This document shows, piece by piece, positions 8,342 to 19,773 of a DNA stretch of 61,300 bases. The notes beneath the pieces were generated by a model. The model searched no databases. It had not been told where the DNA came from and saw only the letters and a program-made list of their open reading frames with translations. The position numbers were made by a program, and so were the translations under genes. This stretch comes from a bacterium (GTDB taxonomy: Bacteria > Pseudomonadota > Alphaproteobacteria > Sphingomonadales > Sphingomonadaceae): assembly GCA_030824575.1 (NCBI GenBank), contig JAVBXL010000196.1, positions 1 to 61,300 of the forward strand, read 5' to 3'. Positions within the stretch are counted from its first letter, which is position 1; every line of letters starts with the position of its first letter.

Positions 8342-10240
8342 ATGACCTTGCATAGTCGCGAACCCCTGCGCGCCCGCGCCCTTTGCTGGATGGCGATCCT
8401 GACCGCTTATGCGCAGCGGCACTGGAAATGGCTGACCCTGCTGATCTGGATCGTGATCGCGGTCACCATGGTCGCGACCCGCTGGCCCGCCATCCACTGG
8501 CTGGTGCTGAGCGATACCGACGACAATATCCGCTATGTGCAGGTGAAGGACTGGCTGGCCGGGCAGGGCTGGTATGATCTGCGCCAATATCGGCTCGATC
8601 CGCCGGGCGGGGCCAATATCCACTGGTCGCGGCTGGTCGATTTGCCGATTGCGGGCCTGATACTGTTCTTCCGGGCCTTTGTCGATCAGGGGCTGGCCGA
8701 TCGTCTGGCTTGCGGCGTCGCGCCGTTGTTGCCGTTGTTGCTGCTGATGCTGAGCCTGGGCTTTATCGGGCGGCGGCTGGCCGGGCCGAACGGCTGGCTG
8801 CTGGCGGTGCTGGCACCGCTCGCCGCACAGATGGGGCTGGGCATGTATGCGCCGATGCGGATCGACCATCATGGGTGGCAACTGGCGCTGGCGGTGACGA
8901 TGCTGGCAGGTGTGATCGACACCAACCGGCTGCGCGGCGGGGTGATGGCGGGGGTCAGCAGCGCGCTGTCGATCGCAATCGGCATGGAGATGATCGTCTA
9001 TCTGGCGGCGGGCGGCGGGTTGATCGCGCTGCGATGGGTATTCCGGCCGGGGGCGGAGCGGCGGATGCTGCCCTATGCGCTGAGCCTGGGGGGCGCGACG
9101 TCGCTCTGTTATCTGCTGTTCGCCAGCTATGCCAATCGCGAAATGGTGTGCGATGCGCTCTCGCCCATCTGGGTCGCCGTGTTCGGCGCGGCGTCGGCGG
9201 GCATGGTGCTGTTGTCGCTGGCGCCGCTTCGTGGTTGGGCGGCGCGGCTGGCAGCGGGCGCGGTGGTGGGCGGGGCGGTTGCGATCTTCTTCTGGCTGAA
9301 CTGGCCGCAATGCCTGTCCCCCTATCAGATTTCGCCGGAGCTGGAGCGGTTGTGGCTGGCCAATATCCGCGAGGCCAAGCCGATCACGGCGCAGGCGCAG
9401 AGCATGGTCGTGCCGCTGCTGGCGATCCCGCTGGCGGGGTTGATCGGGCTGGTCTGGGCGCTGTGGGATGCGCGGCGCGACGGCGAGCGGCTCTGGGCCT
9501 GGGCGACGGTGGGCTTGATGATGGTCTTTGCGACCGCGTTGCTCTTCTGGCAGTTGCGCGCTGGGCCGGCGGCGCAATTGCTGGCGATCCCGCCTGCCGC
9601 CTGGGCCGCGCACCGGCTGATCGCGATGATCCTGACGGGGCCGCGCCGGGCGCGCATAGGGGCGGGGGCAGGGGTGGCGTTGCTGGCGGCGATCGCCTGC
9701 GCCTATCCGCTTTATCCGCAGGTGGTGAAGCTTTATCAGGAAGCTACGGGCACGAAGCCCAAGCCGTGGCGGCCGTCGGCGATCGCCCGCACCGATGCGA
9801 TCAAGAAGGCGAACGGGCGGTGTCGCACCCTGCCCGCGCTGGAGGTGCTGGACCAGTTGCCGCCCGCGACGATCTTCACCATGGTCGATCTGGGGCCGCG
9901 GCTGATCGCGACGACCCATCATAGCGCGCTGGCCGGTCCCTATCATCGCAACGGGGCGACGATATTGGACATCCACCATGCCTATGACGGCCCGGCCGAG
10001 GCCTTCCGCCCGATCGCGGCGAAGCATCATGCGACCTATCTGCTGGTTTGCCCGAACTTCCCGGAAGGCACCATCTATCAGTCGCGCAGCCCGCGCGGCT
10101 TCTATGCCGGGCTGATGCGGGGGACGATCCCTCGCTGGCTGGCGCCGGTGGCGCTCAAGACCGGCATGACTTTGCCCTATCAGCTTTACAGAATCGACTA
10201 TTCAGCGCCGGGCGGCGAAAAAGTCGCGGAGCAGCGCTGA
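8342..10240 (+). CDS. Large polytopic membrane protein, putative GT-C-fold glycosyltransferase
   Basis: This 632-residue protein has about 11-13 transmembrane segments and a C-terminal soluble part of about 150 residues. An acidic motif D58-T-D-D lies in the first outer loop (LSDTDDNIRYVQVKDWL), and RIDHHGWQ follows near residue 175. This layout is like the DxD and His/acidic loops of GT-C enzymes such as Stt3. Proteins of this type are often left as hypothetical or mislabelled. Its GtrA neighbour supports a role in transferring sugars from a lipid carrier. The 3' end overlaps convergent tadA by 39 bases. Function is probable only at the fold level. Confidence 0.6.
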   Translation: MTLHSREPLRARALCWMAILTAYAQRHWKWLTLLIWIVIAVTMVATRWPAIHWLVLSDTDDNIRYVQVKDWLAGQGWYDLRQYRLDPPGGANIHWSRLVDLPIAGLILFFRAFVDQGLADRLACGVAPLLPLLLLMLSLGFIGRRLAGPNGWLLAVLAPLAAQMGLGMYAPMRIDHHGWQLALAVTMLAGVIDTNRLRGGVMAGVSSALSIAIGMEMIVYLAAGGGLIALRWVFRPGAERRMLPYALSLGGATSLCYLLFASYANREMVCDALSPIWVAVFGAASAGMVLLSLAPLRGWAARLAAGAVVGGAVAIFFWLNWPQCLSPYQISPELERLWLANIREAKPITAQAQSMVVPLLAIPLAGLIGLVWALWDARRDGERLWAWATVGLMMVFATALLFWQLRAGPAAQLLAIPPAAWAAHRLIAMILTGPRRARIGAGAGVALLAAIACAYPLYPQVVKLYQEATGTKPKPWRPSAIARTDAIKKANGRCRTLPALEVLDQLPPATIFTMVDLGPRLIATTHHSALAGPYHRNGATILDIHHAYDGPAEAFRPIAAKHHATYLLVCPNFPEGTIYQSRSPRGFYAGLMRGTIPRWLAPVALKTGMTLPYQLYRIDYSAPGGEKVAEQR

Positions 10241-10660
10241 GGCTTCGGCTTCGGCCAGGCCGCCATAGACGTCCGGCCGGTGCAGGCATTGCGACTGGGC
10301 AAAGAGGCGCGGCCCCTGTTCGATCGCGCCACCCTTGGGATCGCCGACGGCGTAATAGAGCCGCGCGATGCGGGCGTGGGATATGGCGCCCGCGCACATG
10401 GGGCACGGCTCCAGCGTAACCCACAGGTCGCAGCCAGTGAGGCGATAGTCGTTCAGATGGGTGGCCGCCGCACGCATGGCGACGATTTCGGCATGGGCGG
10501 TCGGATCATTGTCGCGGCGATTGCGATTCTGGCCCTCGCCGATGATCGCGCCATCCTTTGTCACCACCGCGCCGATCGGCACTTCGCCTGCCGCCTGCGC
10601 CAGTAGGGCGAGGTCAAGCGCGCGGCGCATGGGCGCGGGGAGGGGAAAGGGCGGGGCCAT
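10202..10660 (-). CDS. tadA: tRNA-specific adenosine-34 deaminase
   Basis: The 152-residue enzyme deaminates wobble adenosine to inosine in tRNA-Arg(ACG). The zinc-dependent cytidine/deoxycytidylate deaminase core is complete: THAEI-type motif (TAHAEIVAM) with the catalytic Glu, and PCPMCAGAI with both Cys ligands. The start ATG 10660 (MAPPFPLPAPMRRALDLALL) gives the usual family length; the ORF remains open upstream, but that part has no homologous character. The C-terminus overlaps the convergent membrane protein gene by 39 bases. Confidence 0.94.
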   Translation of the reverse strand: MAPPFPLPAPMRRALDLALLAQAAGEVPIGAVVTKDGAIIGEGQNRNRRDNDPTAHAEIVAMRAAATHLNDYRLTGCDLWVTLEPCPMCAGAISHARIARLYYAVGDPKGGAIEQGPRLFAQSQCLHRPDVYGGLAEAEASALLRDFFAARR

Positions 10661-10700
10661 GAGCCCCGCCGTTACAGGATCGGTGCGCGTCGCGAAAGTA

Positions 10701-10922
10701 TCAGGGCTTCCTGACCGCGACGGTGGGCACTTCGACCGTTTCATTGCGGGTGCCGACTTCGACCTTGGCGACGTTCGCTTCATATTTAGGGAGCGCGCCT
10801 TCCTTGACCGCGATTTCGGGCAAGCGGCCCTCGGCGGTTTTCTGAAGATCGATGAATCCGGTTGCTATCCCGACGCCGACCACGATAAGCGCGATCAGCA
10901 ACAGTCCGCCAATGAAACGCAT
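10701..10922 (-). CDS. Small hypothetical protein with one N-terminal transmembrane helix
   Basis: This 73-residue protein starts MRFIGGLLLIALIVVGVGIA, one membrane anchor or uncleaved signal, followed by a polar tail (VEVGTRNETVEVPTVAVRKP) likely outside the cytoplasm. A strong AGGAGG lies just before the ATG at 10922, which supports it as a real gene despite its size. It lies 40 bases upstream of tadA on the same strand, so the two could be co-transcribed. I do not recognise the family. Confidence 0.7.
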   Translation of the reverse strand: MRFIGGLLLIALIVVGVGIATGFIDLQKTAEGRLPEIAVKEGALPKYEANVAKVEVGTRNETVEVPTVAVRKP

Positions 10923-11101
10923 AAATTCCTCCTGTATCCGATTGGAGGAAAGAACGCCGGGGCAGGCGAAATGGTTGCGCAAGCGCCACGATCGACAGCT
11001 AAGACCGGCAGGGCAAATTTACGCGCGTGGTTGACGCTGGCCGCGAATCTGTTTATCGGCGCGGCTTTCCGAACGAACCCGAATTCAAAGGTTGAATGAC
11101 T

Positions 11102-11395
11102 ATGTCGCGCATTTGCGAGCTGACCGGCAAGGGTCGCCAGGTGGGTCACAATGTTTCCCACGCCAATAACAAGACCAAGCGCGTGTTCCTGCCGAACCTG
11201 CAGAACGTGTCGCTGATCTCCGAATCCCTGGAAACCAGCGTCAAGCTGCGCGTGTCGACCCATGGTCTGCGTTCGGTCGAACATAATGGCGGCCTGGACA
11301 ACTGGCTGGTCAAGACCAGCGACGACAAGCTGTCGCTGAAGGCCCGTCGCCTGAAGCGCGACATCGTCAAGAAGAAGGCTGCCGTCGCAGCCTGA
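11102..11395 (+). CDS. rpmB: 50S ribosomal protein L28
   Basis: The 97-residue protein begins [20 protein letters not shown], the L28 hallmark, and continues with [11 protein letters not shown] and the basic C-terminal half ([19 protein letters not shown]). L28 is a structural protein of the large ribosomal subunit. An in-frame ATG at 11096 would add two residues (MT); 11102 fits the family better. AAAGG lies upstream. A strong Rho-independent terminator follows, so it is a single-gene unit. Confidence 0.97.
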   Translation: MSRICELTGKGRQVGHNVSHANNKTKRVFLPNLQNVSLISESLETSVKLRVSTHGLRSVEHNGGLDNWLVKTSDDKLSLKARRLKRDIVKKKAAVAA

Positions 11396-11422
11396 TTTCT
11401 TCCGATTCGTTTCGGCATAAGG

Positions 11423-11449
11423 AGCGGCCTGGCGACAGGCCGCTTTTTT
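11423..11449 (+). terminator. Rho-independent terminator after rpmB
   Basis: AGCGGCCTG (11423-11431) pairs perfectly with CAGGCCGCT (11436-11444) around a GCGA tetraloop, and is followed by a run of T. It lies 27 bases after the rpmB stop. Confidence 0.93.
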
Positions 11450-11486
11450 GCGTTACCCCTCCCCCCTGCGGGAGGGGGGAACAAGA

Positions 11487-12470
11487 TCAATCCAGCCCTA
11501 ACTTCAGCAGCAGCGTGCGCTGGAAAAATTCGTGATTGTCGTCCGACACGATCCAGATGATCGGCCGGCCGCCTTCCTGGCTGACCGCGATCCCTTCGAA
11601 ATTATCGGCCAGCAGCGGCGGAGCCAGCCGGGCGAGGGTGCGGGCTTTCAACGCCGTGCCCGGTTCCAGCCGTTCGGGCAGATCGACGAGCGCGATGGTG
11701 GCGGTGAAGAGTTGCTCCACCGTAAGGCGGCGGTTGAGCACCAGCAGGTGACGGTCGTCCAGCGCGACCGCGTCGGTCGGGCGATAGCCGCGCGGCGGCG
11801 TGTAGCGCAGGTGGACGGGGGCGGGCGTGTCCTTTTCCGCCGGGTCGCCCGCGAACAACAAGGTGTCGTGCCGTCCGTCGGGCGTCATCCCCATTTCACC
11901 GATCGCCAGGAAACGACCGTCGGGCAGGCGGGCGAGCGATTCGATCGATCCGGTCTTGGGCCAGGCGAGGATTTCGGGCCAGGTCCGGCACGCCTCCACC
12001 CGCGCAAAGCCGGGCGCGTAGCGGCAGATCGCCTGTTGCAGTTCGAAGCCCACCCAATAGCGACCGGTCGCCGGATCGCGGGTCATCGATTCCGAATCCC
12101 AGGCCCACCAGGGACGATTGCGATCCTGCGCGCGGACAGGCAGGGGGGCGATGAAGGGATGGCCTTCGCCATCGCCGGGGCCGATATGGAAGCCCATCAA
12201 GATGCCGGAATCGCTGAGGCCCAGCAGGTCGCCTGCGGGTGACACCAGCAGCGCTGACAGGCCGCCAAAGCCGGGATTGGCGCTCTTCAGTTCCCAACCG
12301 CCCAAATAGGCGAGCGCGCCCACATGATTGAGCGCAGGATCGATGCTGCTGAGCGGCAAGGCGCGCGCCGTTACCAGCAGCGCCCCGGCCTGGACCGTTT
12401 CAGGCTTGCTCATATGCGGAGCCGGCAGCAGCAGCAGGGCAAGGGCAAGGACGATCAGGATTCGCTGCAT
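11487..12470 (-). CDS. Esterase-like/phytase-like secreted protein (PF13449 type)
   Basis: The 327-residue protein has a signal-like N-terminus (MQRILIVLALALLLLPAPHM). Motifs typical of the 'esterase-like activity of phytase' beta-propeller family include GGLSALLVSPAGDLLGLSDSG, ESLARLPDGRFLAIGEMG and NFEGIAVSQEGGRPIIWIVSDDN. It is probably a periplasmic or surface six-bladed propeller; the substrate is unknown. The start is uncertain between ATG 12470 and an in-frame ATG at 12482 that adds four residues. It is convergent with rpmB and divergent from the glycine-zipper protein gene. Confidence 0.82.
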   Translation of the reverse strand: MQRILIVLALALLLLPAPHMSKPETVQAGALLVTARALPLSSIDPALNHVGALAYLGGWELKSANPGFGGLSALLVSPAGDLLGLSDSGILMGFHIGPGDGEGHPFIAPLPVRAQDRNRPWWAWDSESMTRDPATGRYWVGFELQQAICRYAPGFARVEACRTWPEILAWPKTGSIESLARLPDGRFLAIGEMGMTPDGRHDTLLFAGDPAEKDTPAPVHLRYTPPRGYRPTDAVALDDRHLLVLNRRLTVEQLFTATIALVDLPERLEPGTALKARTLARLAPPLLADNFEGIAVSQEGGRPIIWIVSDDNHEFFQRTLLLKLGLD

Positions 12471-12660
12471 CGCGCCTGCCATAGGGCATAATCCGGCAGG
12501 ACGCAGCAGGGCTGTGACGGGTCGTTTCCATCTGAACGGCGGCTGTCACCCTTATTCAGGCTCGGCTCAAGCCGACTCATCCATAAGGACGTCAATCGAA
12601 GGGCAATCCCGTGTTTTTTCATGCGACCGCCCAAGAGGATGGTAATTGAGGAGCAACGCC

Positions 12661-13116
12661 ATGAAGATGCAATTTCTGATGAAGATGGGAGCCGCCCTGG
12701 CATTGGGCGCTGTATCGCTGACGGCCGTGACGGCTACCCCTGCGATGGCGCGCGATCATTATGCGCGCGGCTATGATCGCGGCGATTATTATCGCGGTGG
12801 TTATGACCGTGGTGGTTATGACCGGGGCTATCGCGGCTATGACCGTGGTGATCGCGGTTATCGTGGATATAATCGCGGCTATCGCGGCGACGGCTATTAT
12901 CGCAACAGCTATCGCGGTGGATACCGTGGCGGCTATCGCTGCCGGGACAATGGCACGGGCGGCACCATCATCGGTGCGATCGCCGGTGGCCTGCTGGGCA
13001 ATGAAGTCGGCCGGGGTTCGGGCCGCTATGGCCGTCGTGGCGATGGCACCGCGGGTGCCATCATCGGCGCGGGCGTGGGTGCGCTGGCCGGACGGGCGAT
13101 CGACCGCAACTGTTAA
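12661..13116 (+). CDS. Exported glycine-zipper 2TM-domain protein with Tyr/Arg/Gly repeats
   Basis: This 151-residue protein has a signal peptide ending AMA (residues 1-25). A low-complexity region follows (about residues 30-100), built from RGY/DRG/YRGG repeats. The C-terminus contains two glycine-zipper hairpins (TIIGAIAGGLLGNEVGRGSG and AGAIIGAGVGALAGRAIDR), the pattern of Rickettsia 17-kDa-antigen/YMGG-like envelope proteins. It probably inserts in or associates with the outer membrane. GAGGAG precedes the ATG at 12661. A hairpin terminator follows. Function in envelope integrity is inferred from the family. Confidence 0.83.
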   Translation: MKMQFLMKMGAALALGAVSLTAVTATPAMARDHYARGYDRGDYYRGGYDRGGYDRGYRGYDRGDRGYRGYNRGYRGDGYYRNSYRGGYRGGYRCRDNGTGGTIIGAIAGGLLGNEVGRGSGRYGRRGDGTAGAIIGAGVGALAGRAIDRNC

Positions 13117-13140
13117 GATGCCGACGCATTGACGATCGGG

Positions 13141-13170
13141 AAGGGCCGTCCTGCAAGGGGCGGCCTTTTC
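13141..13170 (+). terminator. Terminator after the glycine-zipper gene
   Basis: GGCCG (13144-13148) pairs with CGGCC (13161-13165), extended by flanking AAG/CTT and followed by TTTT. It lies about 25 bases after the stop codon. The stem is short, so strength is moderate. Confidence 0.6.
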
Positions 13171-13175
13171 CTATG

Positions 13176-13418
13176 TCAGGGGGCGGGCTGTGGCGCGGGC
13201 GGCGTCCGGTTCCGATCGGCGCGTGCGGCTGCGACCGCGGCGGGATTGAGGCCGGGATCGGCGCTCTGGGCGGCTCCGGTGCGCGCGTCCAATTGGGCGG
13301 CGGCTTCATTGAGCGCCTTGGCTTCACCGGCGCTGACGCCGCCGACGCCGTCTTGCGACCCGGACCCGCAGGCCGCCAGCGCGCATGCGGCAGCCATCGA
13401 TAGGAAGATGCGGATCAT
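13176..13418 (-). CDS. Small putative lipoprotein, hypothetical
   Basis: This 80-residue protein has a short signal with lipobox LAAC (MIRIFLSMAAACALAACGSG), so it should be lipidated on the Cys. The mature part is Ala-, Asp- and Asn-rich and ends in a Pro-rich tail. GGAG lies about eight bases before ATG 13418; an upstream in-frame GTG (13427) overlaps that site and is less likely. No family is recognised. It lies downstream of another tiny lipoprotein on the same strand. Confidence 0.68.
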   Translation of the reverse strand: MIRIFLSMAAACALAACGSGSQDGVGGVSAGEAKALNEAAAQLDARTGAAQSADPGLNPAAVAAARADRNRTPPAPQPAP

Positions 13419-13496
13419 AGGCGGCACTCCAAAGAAAGGGCCGCGCCGTTGCCGGTGCGACCCCCTTCATAACTTCAAGACCCGAACGGGACCTGA

Positions 13497-13712
13497 TTAC
13501 ATCGCGTTGGCGACGTTGTTGGTCGCGTTCGACGCTGCGTTCGCGGCGTTGTCGGCAGCGTTCAGCGCAGCGTTCATGGCGTTGTCGGCAGCGTTCGACG
13601 CGTTCTCGGCCGAGTTGGCGGCGTTGTTGGCGGCGTTTTCGGTGCCGCCCGAGCAAGCGGCCAGGCCGAGCGAAGCCGCGAGAACGAGCGAAAGAGCGAT
13701 AGACTTGGTCAT
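13497..13712 (-). CDS. Small Asn/Ala-repeat lipoprotein
   Basis: This 71-residue protein begins MTKSIALSLVLAASLGLAAC, a signal with lipobox LAAC, then GGTENAA. The mature part is almost entirely short Asn-Ala repeats (NAANNAANSAENASNAADNA and so on). The regular spacing is compatible with an extended helix or trimeric coiled coil, as in Lpp-like or Oar-like short lipoproteins. GAGAGGGG precedes ATG 13712. Similar proteins in sphingomonads are often mislabelled because of the repeat. Function is unknown; a periplasmic tether is one possibility. Confidence 0.68.
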   Translation of the reverse strand: MTKSIALSLVLAASLGLAACSGGTENAANNAANSAENASNAADNAMNAALNAADNAANAASNATNNVANAM

Positions 13713-13910
13713 GGGCAGAAACCCCTCTCTGAGAAAAACAAATTGCAGACCACTCTCGGAGAAAAGCTCACCCCCCATTGCGCCTGCGCGCCGATTCGTA
13801 ATGCTTTGAGCGGGGCAAGGCAATCCCATTCATGCGGGCGAAAGGTCGATCCTGCGCCGTTTTGTTGCAGTGCAGTCCAAAAATGCCCAATCAAACGACC
13901 GCATTGACGT

Positions 13911-13930
13911 ATATAAAGATTTCTTTATAT
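13911..13930. promoter_or_regulatory. Perfect palindrome, candidate operator of the methionine block
   Basis: ATATAAAG (13911-13918) and CTTTATAT (13923-13930) form an eight-base perfect inverted repeat with an ATTT spacer. It lies nine bases before the start of the ArsR-fusion gene, in otherwise G/C-rich DNA. ArsR-family dimers bind such palindromes. The overlap with the promoter/leader fits autorepression of the gene and the met genes behind it. Confidence 0.65.
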
Positions 13931-13939
13931 GATGTGTCC

Positions 13940-14911
13940 ATGCAGGCGGCACTCGATATTTTCCGGGCATTGGGCGACCCGACGCGCTTGCGCATCATCC
14001 ACCTGTTGCGGGCGATGGAGCTGGCGGTGGGGGAGATTGCGCAGGTCGTGGGGCAGAGCCAGCCGCGCGTGTCGCGCCATGTCCGCATCCTGGCGGAAGC
14101 GGGACTGGTGGAGCGGCGCAAGGAAGGCAATTGGGTGTTCCTGCGCCTGGGCAAGGCGCGGGTAGTCGCGCCCTTCCTGGCCCTGTTCGAGCGGTTGGAG
14201 CCATCCGACAGCGAGGCTTTGTGGCAGGCGGCCGACCTGGCGCGGCTGGCCGCGGTGCGCGCCGATCGCGCCCGCGCGGCCGAAAGCTATTTCGCCGAAC
14301 ATGCCGAGGAATGGGACGCGATCCGTTCGCTCCATGTCGCCGAAGCCGAAGTGGAGGCGGCGATGACCGCGCTGCTGGGGCGCGAGCCGATCGGCCATCT
14401 GCTCGACATTGGCACCGGCACCGGCCGGATGATCGAATTGCTGGGCGACGCCGCGGATGCGGTGACGGCGCTCGACCGCAGCCCCGACATGTTGCGGCTG
14501 GCCCGCGCCAAGCTGCCGCAGGATGCGGGCGACAAATATGCGCTGTTGCTGGGCGATTTTTCCGCCTTGCCGCTGGCGCCGAGCAGCGCCGATACGGTGG
14601 TGCTGCATCAGGTGCTGCATTATGCGCAGGCGCCCGAACTGGTCATTGCGGAGGCCGCGCGCGTGACGGCAGCGAACGGCCGTGTGCTGATTGCCGATTT
14701 CGCGGCGCATGAACGGGAAGAGCTGCGGTTGCGCGACCAGCATGCGCGGTTGGGCTTTTCCGACGAACAGATTGAAAGCTGGTTCGCGCAGGCGGGCCTG
14801 GCGCTGGAGCGGGTGGAGACATTGCCCGGCCAGGAATTGACGGTGCAACTGTGGCTGGGACGGCGCCAGAATGCCAATGTCCTGCCCATCGAAGGACGTA
14901 TTTCTGCATGA
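13940..14911 (+). CDS. ArsR-family regulator fused to a SAM-dependent methyltransferase domain (SahR-like)
   Basis: Residues about 1-95 form an ArsR winged helix ([20 protein letters not shown], then [20 protein letters not shown]). Residues about 140-310 form a class I methyltransferase domain with the SAM motif [16 protein letters not shown] and the later [18 protein letters not shown]. Such fusions next to metF/metH are thought to sense S-adenosylmethionine or S-adenosylhomocysteine through the methyltransferase fold and to repress methionine genes. ATG 13940 starts just after the palindrome. The stop overlaps metF (ATGA). Regulator function is well supported by context; ligand identity is inferred. 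Confidence 0.87.
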   Translation: MQAALDIFRALGDPTRLRIIHLLRAMELAVGEIAQVVGQSQPRVSRHVRILAEAGLVERRKEGNWVFLRLGKARVVAPFLALFERLEPSDSEALWQAADLARLAAVRADRARAAESYFAEHAEEWDAIRSLHVAEAEVEAAMTALLGREPIGHLLDIGTGTGRMIELLGDAADAVTALDRSPDMLRLARAKLPQDAGDKYALLLGDFSALPLAPSSADTVVLHQVLHYAQAPELVIAEAARVTAANGRVLIADFAAHEREELRLRDQHARLGFSDEQIESWFAQAGLALERVETLPGQELTVQLWLGRRQNANVLPIEGRISA

Positions 14912-15819
14912 CCCTGAATGATCCCGCAGCACCGCTTTATGCGGACCTGGCCGGCGACGCCCAGGTAAGTTTCGAATTCTTCCCGCCCAAGACGGAGAAG
15001 ATGGAAGTGCAGCTGTGGTCGGCGATCGAGACATTGGCGCCGCTGGCCCCCAAATTCGTGTCCGTCACCTATGGCGCGGGCGGCTCCACGCGCGAGCGGA
15101 CGCATAATACGGTGGCCCGCATCGCCAGGGAAACCCCGCTGGCCGCCGCTGCCCATCTGACCTGCGTGGGCGCGAGCAAGGACGAGATCGGCGAAGTCGC
15201 CGACGCCTATTGGGAGGCGGGGGTGCGCCATATCGTGGCGCTGCGCGGCGATCCGCCCGAAGCGGGCGGCACGTTCGAACCCCATCCGCAAGGCTATCAG
15301 GGCGCCGCCGACCTGGTCGAGGGGCTGATGAAGCGCCATCCGTTCGAGATTTCGGTATCGGCCTATCCCGAAGTCCATCCGGAGGCGGCGAGCGCGCAGA
15401 GCGATCTCGATAACCTGAAGCGCAAGCTGGACGCCGGGGCGACCCGCGCGATCACCCAATTCTTCTTTTCGCCCGAAGCCTATTTCCGCTTCCTCGACAA
15501 GACGGCGGCGGCAGGCATTACAGCGGACATCGTGCCCGGCATCATGCCGGTCAGCAATTTCGCCGCGACCCAGCGCATGGCGGCGATGTGCAACACCGCC
15601 ATGCCCAGTTGGATGGGCCGCCTGTTCGAGGGGCTGGACGATCATCCCGGCTCGCGCCAACTGGTATCGGCGACGATCGCGGCCGAACTGTGCCGCAGCC
15701 TTTATACAGGCGGCGTGCGCGACTTTCATTTCTACACGCTCAACCGGGCCGAACTCAGCTTTGCGATCTGTCATTTGCTGGGGCTTCGCGCCAAGGCGGC
15801 GGCGGACGTAACTCTGTGA
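14908..15819 (+). CDS. metF: 5,10-methylenetetrahydrofolate reductase
   Basis: The 303-residue flavoenzyme makes 5-methyl-tetrahydrofolate for methionine synthase. It has the MetF start [12 protein letters not shown], the catalytic Glu in that motif, [23 protein letters not shown] and the substrate-loop region [16 protein letters not shown]. The start ATG 14908 overlaps the regulator stop, so it is in the same operon. A palindromic repeat separates it from the metH genes downstream; the order regulator-metF-metH indicates one pathway block. Confidence 0.95.
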   Translation: MTLNDPAAPLYADLAGDAQVSFEFFPPKTEKMEVQLWSAIETLAPLAPKFVSVTYGAGGSTRERTHNTVARIARETPLAAAAHLTCVGASKDEIGEVADAYWEAGVRHIVALRGDPPEAGGTFEPHPQGYQGAADLVEGLMKRHPFEISVSAYPEVHPEAASAQSDLDNLKRKLDAGATRAITQFFFSPEAYFRFLDKTAAAGITADIVPGIMPVSNFAATQRMAAMCNTAMPSWMGRLFEGLDDHPGSRQLVSATIAAELCRSLYTGGVRDFHFYTLNRAELSFAICHLLGLRAKAAADVTL

Positions 15820-15828
15820 TAATTTCCC

Positions 15829-15928
15829 CGTTCGTCCTGAGTAGCCATTGAGCGAAGTCGAAATGGCGTATCGAAGGATGCTTCGATACGAGGCTTCGAC
15901 AAGCTCAGCCTCTACTCAGCACGGACGG
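15829..15928. repeat. Palindromic intergenic repeat (type A), copy 1
   Basis: The element starts CCGTTCGTCCTGAGTAG and ends CTACTCAGCACGGACGG, with inner arms AGCGAAGTCGAA-like and TTCGACAAGCTCAGC. It can fold into a long interrupted hairpin. An inverted copy occurs at 50151-50262. It fills the space between metF and the first metH gene. Confidence 0.85.
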
Positions 15929-15951
15929 ATTTTAGTGGCGGGAAGAATGAA

Positions 15952-16998
15952 GTGAACGCTGAAGCACAATTGCGCGCCCTGGCGGCGGACAAGATCCTGA
16001 TCTTCGACGGCGGCTATGGCACGTCGATCCAGAAACATGGGCTGACCGAAGCGGATTATCGCGGGTCGCTCGATCTGGCCAAGGACCAGAAGGGCAATAA
16101 CGACCTGCTGTGCCTCACACGGCCGGACATCGTGGAGGGCATCCACAGCGCCTATCTGGAAGCGGGCGCGGATATGATCGAGACGAACACGTTTAGCTCG
16201 ACCAAGATCGCGATGGCGGATTATGGCTGCGAACATCTGGTGTGGGACATCAACATTGCGGCGGCCAAGCTGGCGCGCAGCGCGTGCGAGAAGGCGACGG
16301 CGGCCGATGGCAAGCCGCGTTTCGTGTGTGGTTCGATCGGCCCGACCAACAAGACGCTGTCGATATCGCCCGACGTCAACGATCCCGCCTATCGCGAGGT
16401 CGATTATGATACGCTGAAAGCCGATTATCGCGAACAGTGCGAGGCGCTGATCGCGGGCGGGGTGGACTTCCTGCTGGTCGAAACCTGTTTCGACACGCTG
16501 AACGCCAAGGCGGCGGGCATGGCCGCGCGCGAGGCGGAGGAGGCATCCGGCCGGTCCGTGCCGCTGATGCTGAGCTTCACCATCACCGACATGTCGGGGC
16601 GCAACCTGTCGGGCCATACGATCAACGCCTTCTGGTATTCGCTGCGCCATTTGAAACCGCTGACCATCGGCGTGAATTGCGCGTTCGGGGCGGATCTGCT
16701 GCGGCCCTATCTGGCGGAATTGTCGAAAAATGCCGACACGCTGATCCTGGCCTATCCCAATGCGGGGTTGCCCAACGAACTGGGGCAATATGACGAACTG
16801 CCCGAAACCACCGCGCGGCTGATCCGCGACTGGGTGGACGAAGGACTGGTCAATATGGTCGGCGGTTGTTGCGGCACGACGCCGGCGCATATCGGTGCGG
16901 TGGCCAAGGCGCTGGACGGGCACAAGCCGCGCGTGGTGCCGGAATTGCCGGTGGTGACGCGGCTCGCGGGCCTCGAACCGATGCATATCGCGGCCTGA
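15952..16998 (+). CDS. metH: Methionine synthase, homocysteine-binding (Zn) subunit of split MetH
   Basis: The 348-residue protein is the Hcy module of cobalamin-dependent methionine synthase. It starts with ILIFDGGYGTSIQKHGL and carries three Zn ligands: C243 in GVNCAFGAD and C306-C307 in GGCCGTTP. Full-length MetH has this module fused to folate, cobalamin and activation domains; here those are in the next gene. The GTG start at 15952 keeps the motif close to the N-terminus. The two-gene arrangement is common in alphaproteobacteria, so it is not read as a frameshift. Confidence 0.93.
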   Translation: MNAEAQLRALAADKILIFDGGYGTSIQKHGLTEADYRGSLDLAKDQKGNNDLLCLTRPDIVEGIHSAYLEAGADMIETNTFSSTKIAMADYGCEHLVWDINIAAAKLARSACEKATAADGKPRFVCGSIGPTNKTLSISPDVNDPAYREVDYDTLKADYREQCEALIAGGVDFLLVETCFDTLNAKAAGMAAREAEEASGRSVPLMLSFTITDMSGRNLSGHTINAFWYSLRHLKPLTIGVNCAFGADLLRPYLAELSKNADTLILAYPNAGLPNELGQYDELPETTARLIRDWVDEGLVNMVGGCCGTTPAHIGAVAKALDGHKPRVVPELPVVTRLAGLEPMHIAA

Positions 16999-17007
16999 AC
17001 CCAACCG

Positions 17008-17073
17008 CCGTTCGTGTCGAGCGTAGTCGAGACACGGGCGCGAATGCTTCTCGACTTCGCTCGAAGCGAACGG
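17008..17073. repeat. Palindromic intergenic repeat (type B), copy 1
   Basis: CCGTTCGTGTCGAGCGTAGT at the left and its near-inverse TCGACTTCGCTCGAAGCGAA at the right form an interrupted hairpin between the two metH genes. Related copies lie at 27735-27837 and 52084-52195. It sits only 10 bases before the downstream start. Confidence 0.8.
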
Positions 17074-17083
17074 ATCTTAAAAA

Positions 17084-19684
<2,601 letters not shown>

Positions 19685-19773
19685 GATAAGGAAAACAACC
19701 GCTTGTTGCATTATCCAGAATAAATCATGCCGTCCGATGTCGATTCTTCCGGTCGACATCGGGGGGGATTCCT

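Noticed and set aside
8294..10030. 578-codon reverse ORF opposite the GT-C-like gene
   Set aside because: Gln/Arg/Pro-rich shadow with no motif. The forward product has regular membrane helices and a plausible start.
13841..15951. SAM or SAH riboswitch before metF or metH
   Set aside because: metF overlaps the regulator gene, and the metF-metH gap is filled by a palindromic repeat; no riboswitch core was recognised.
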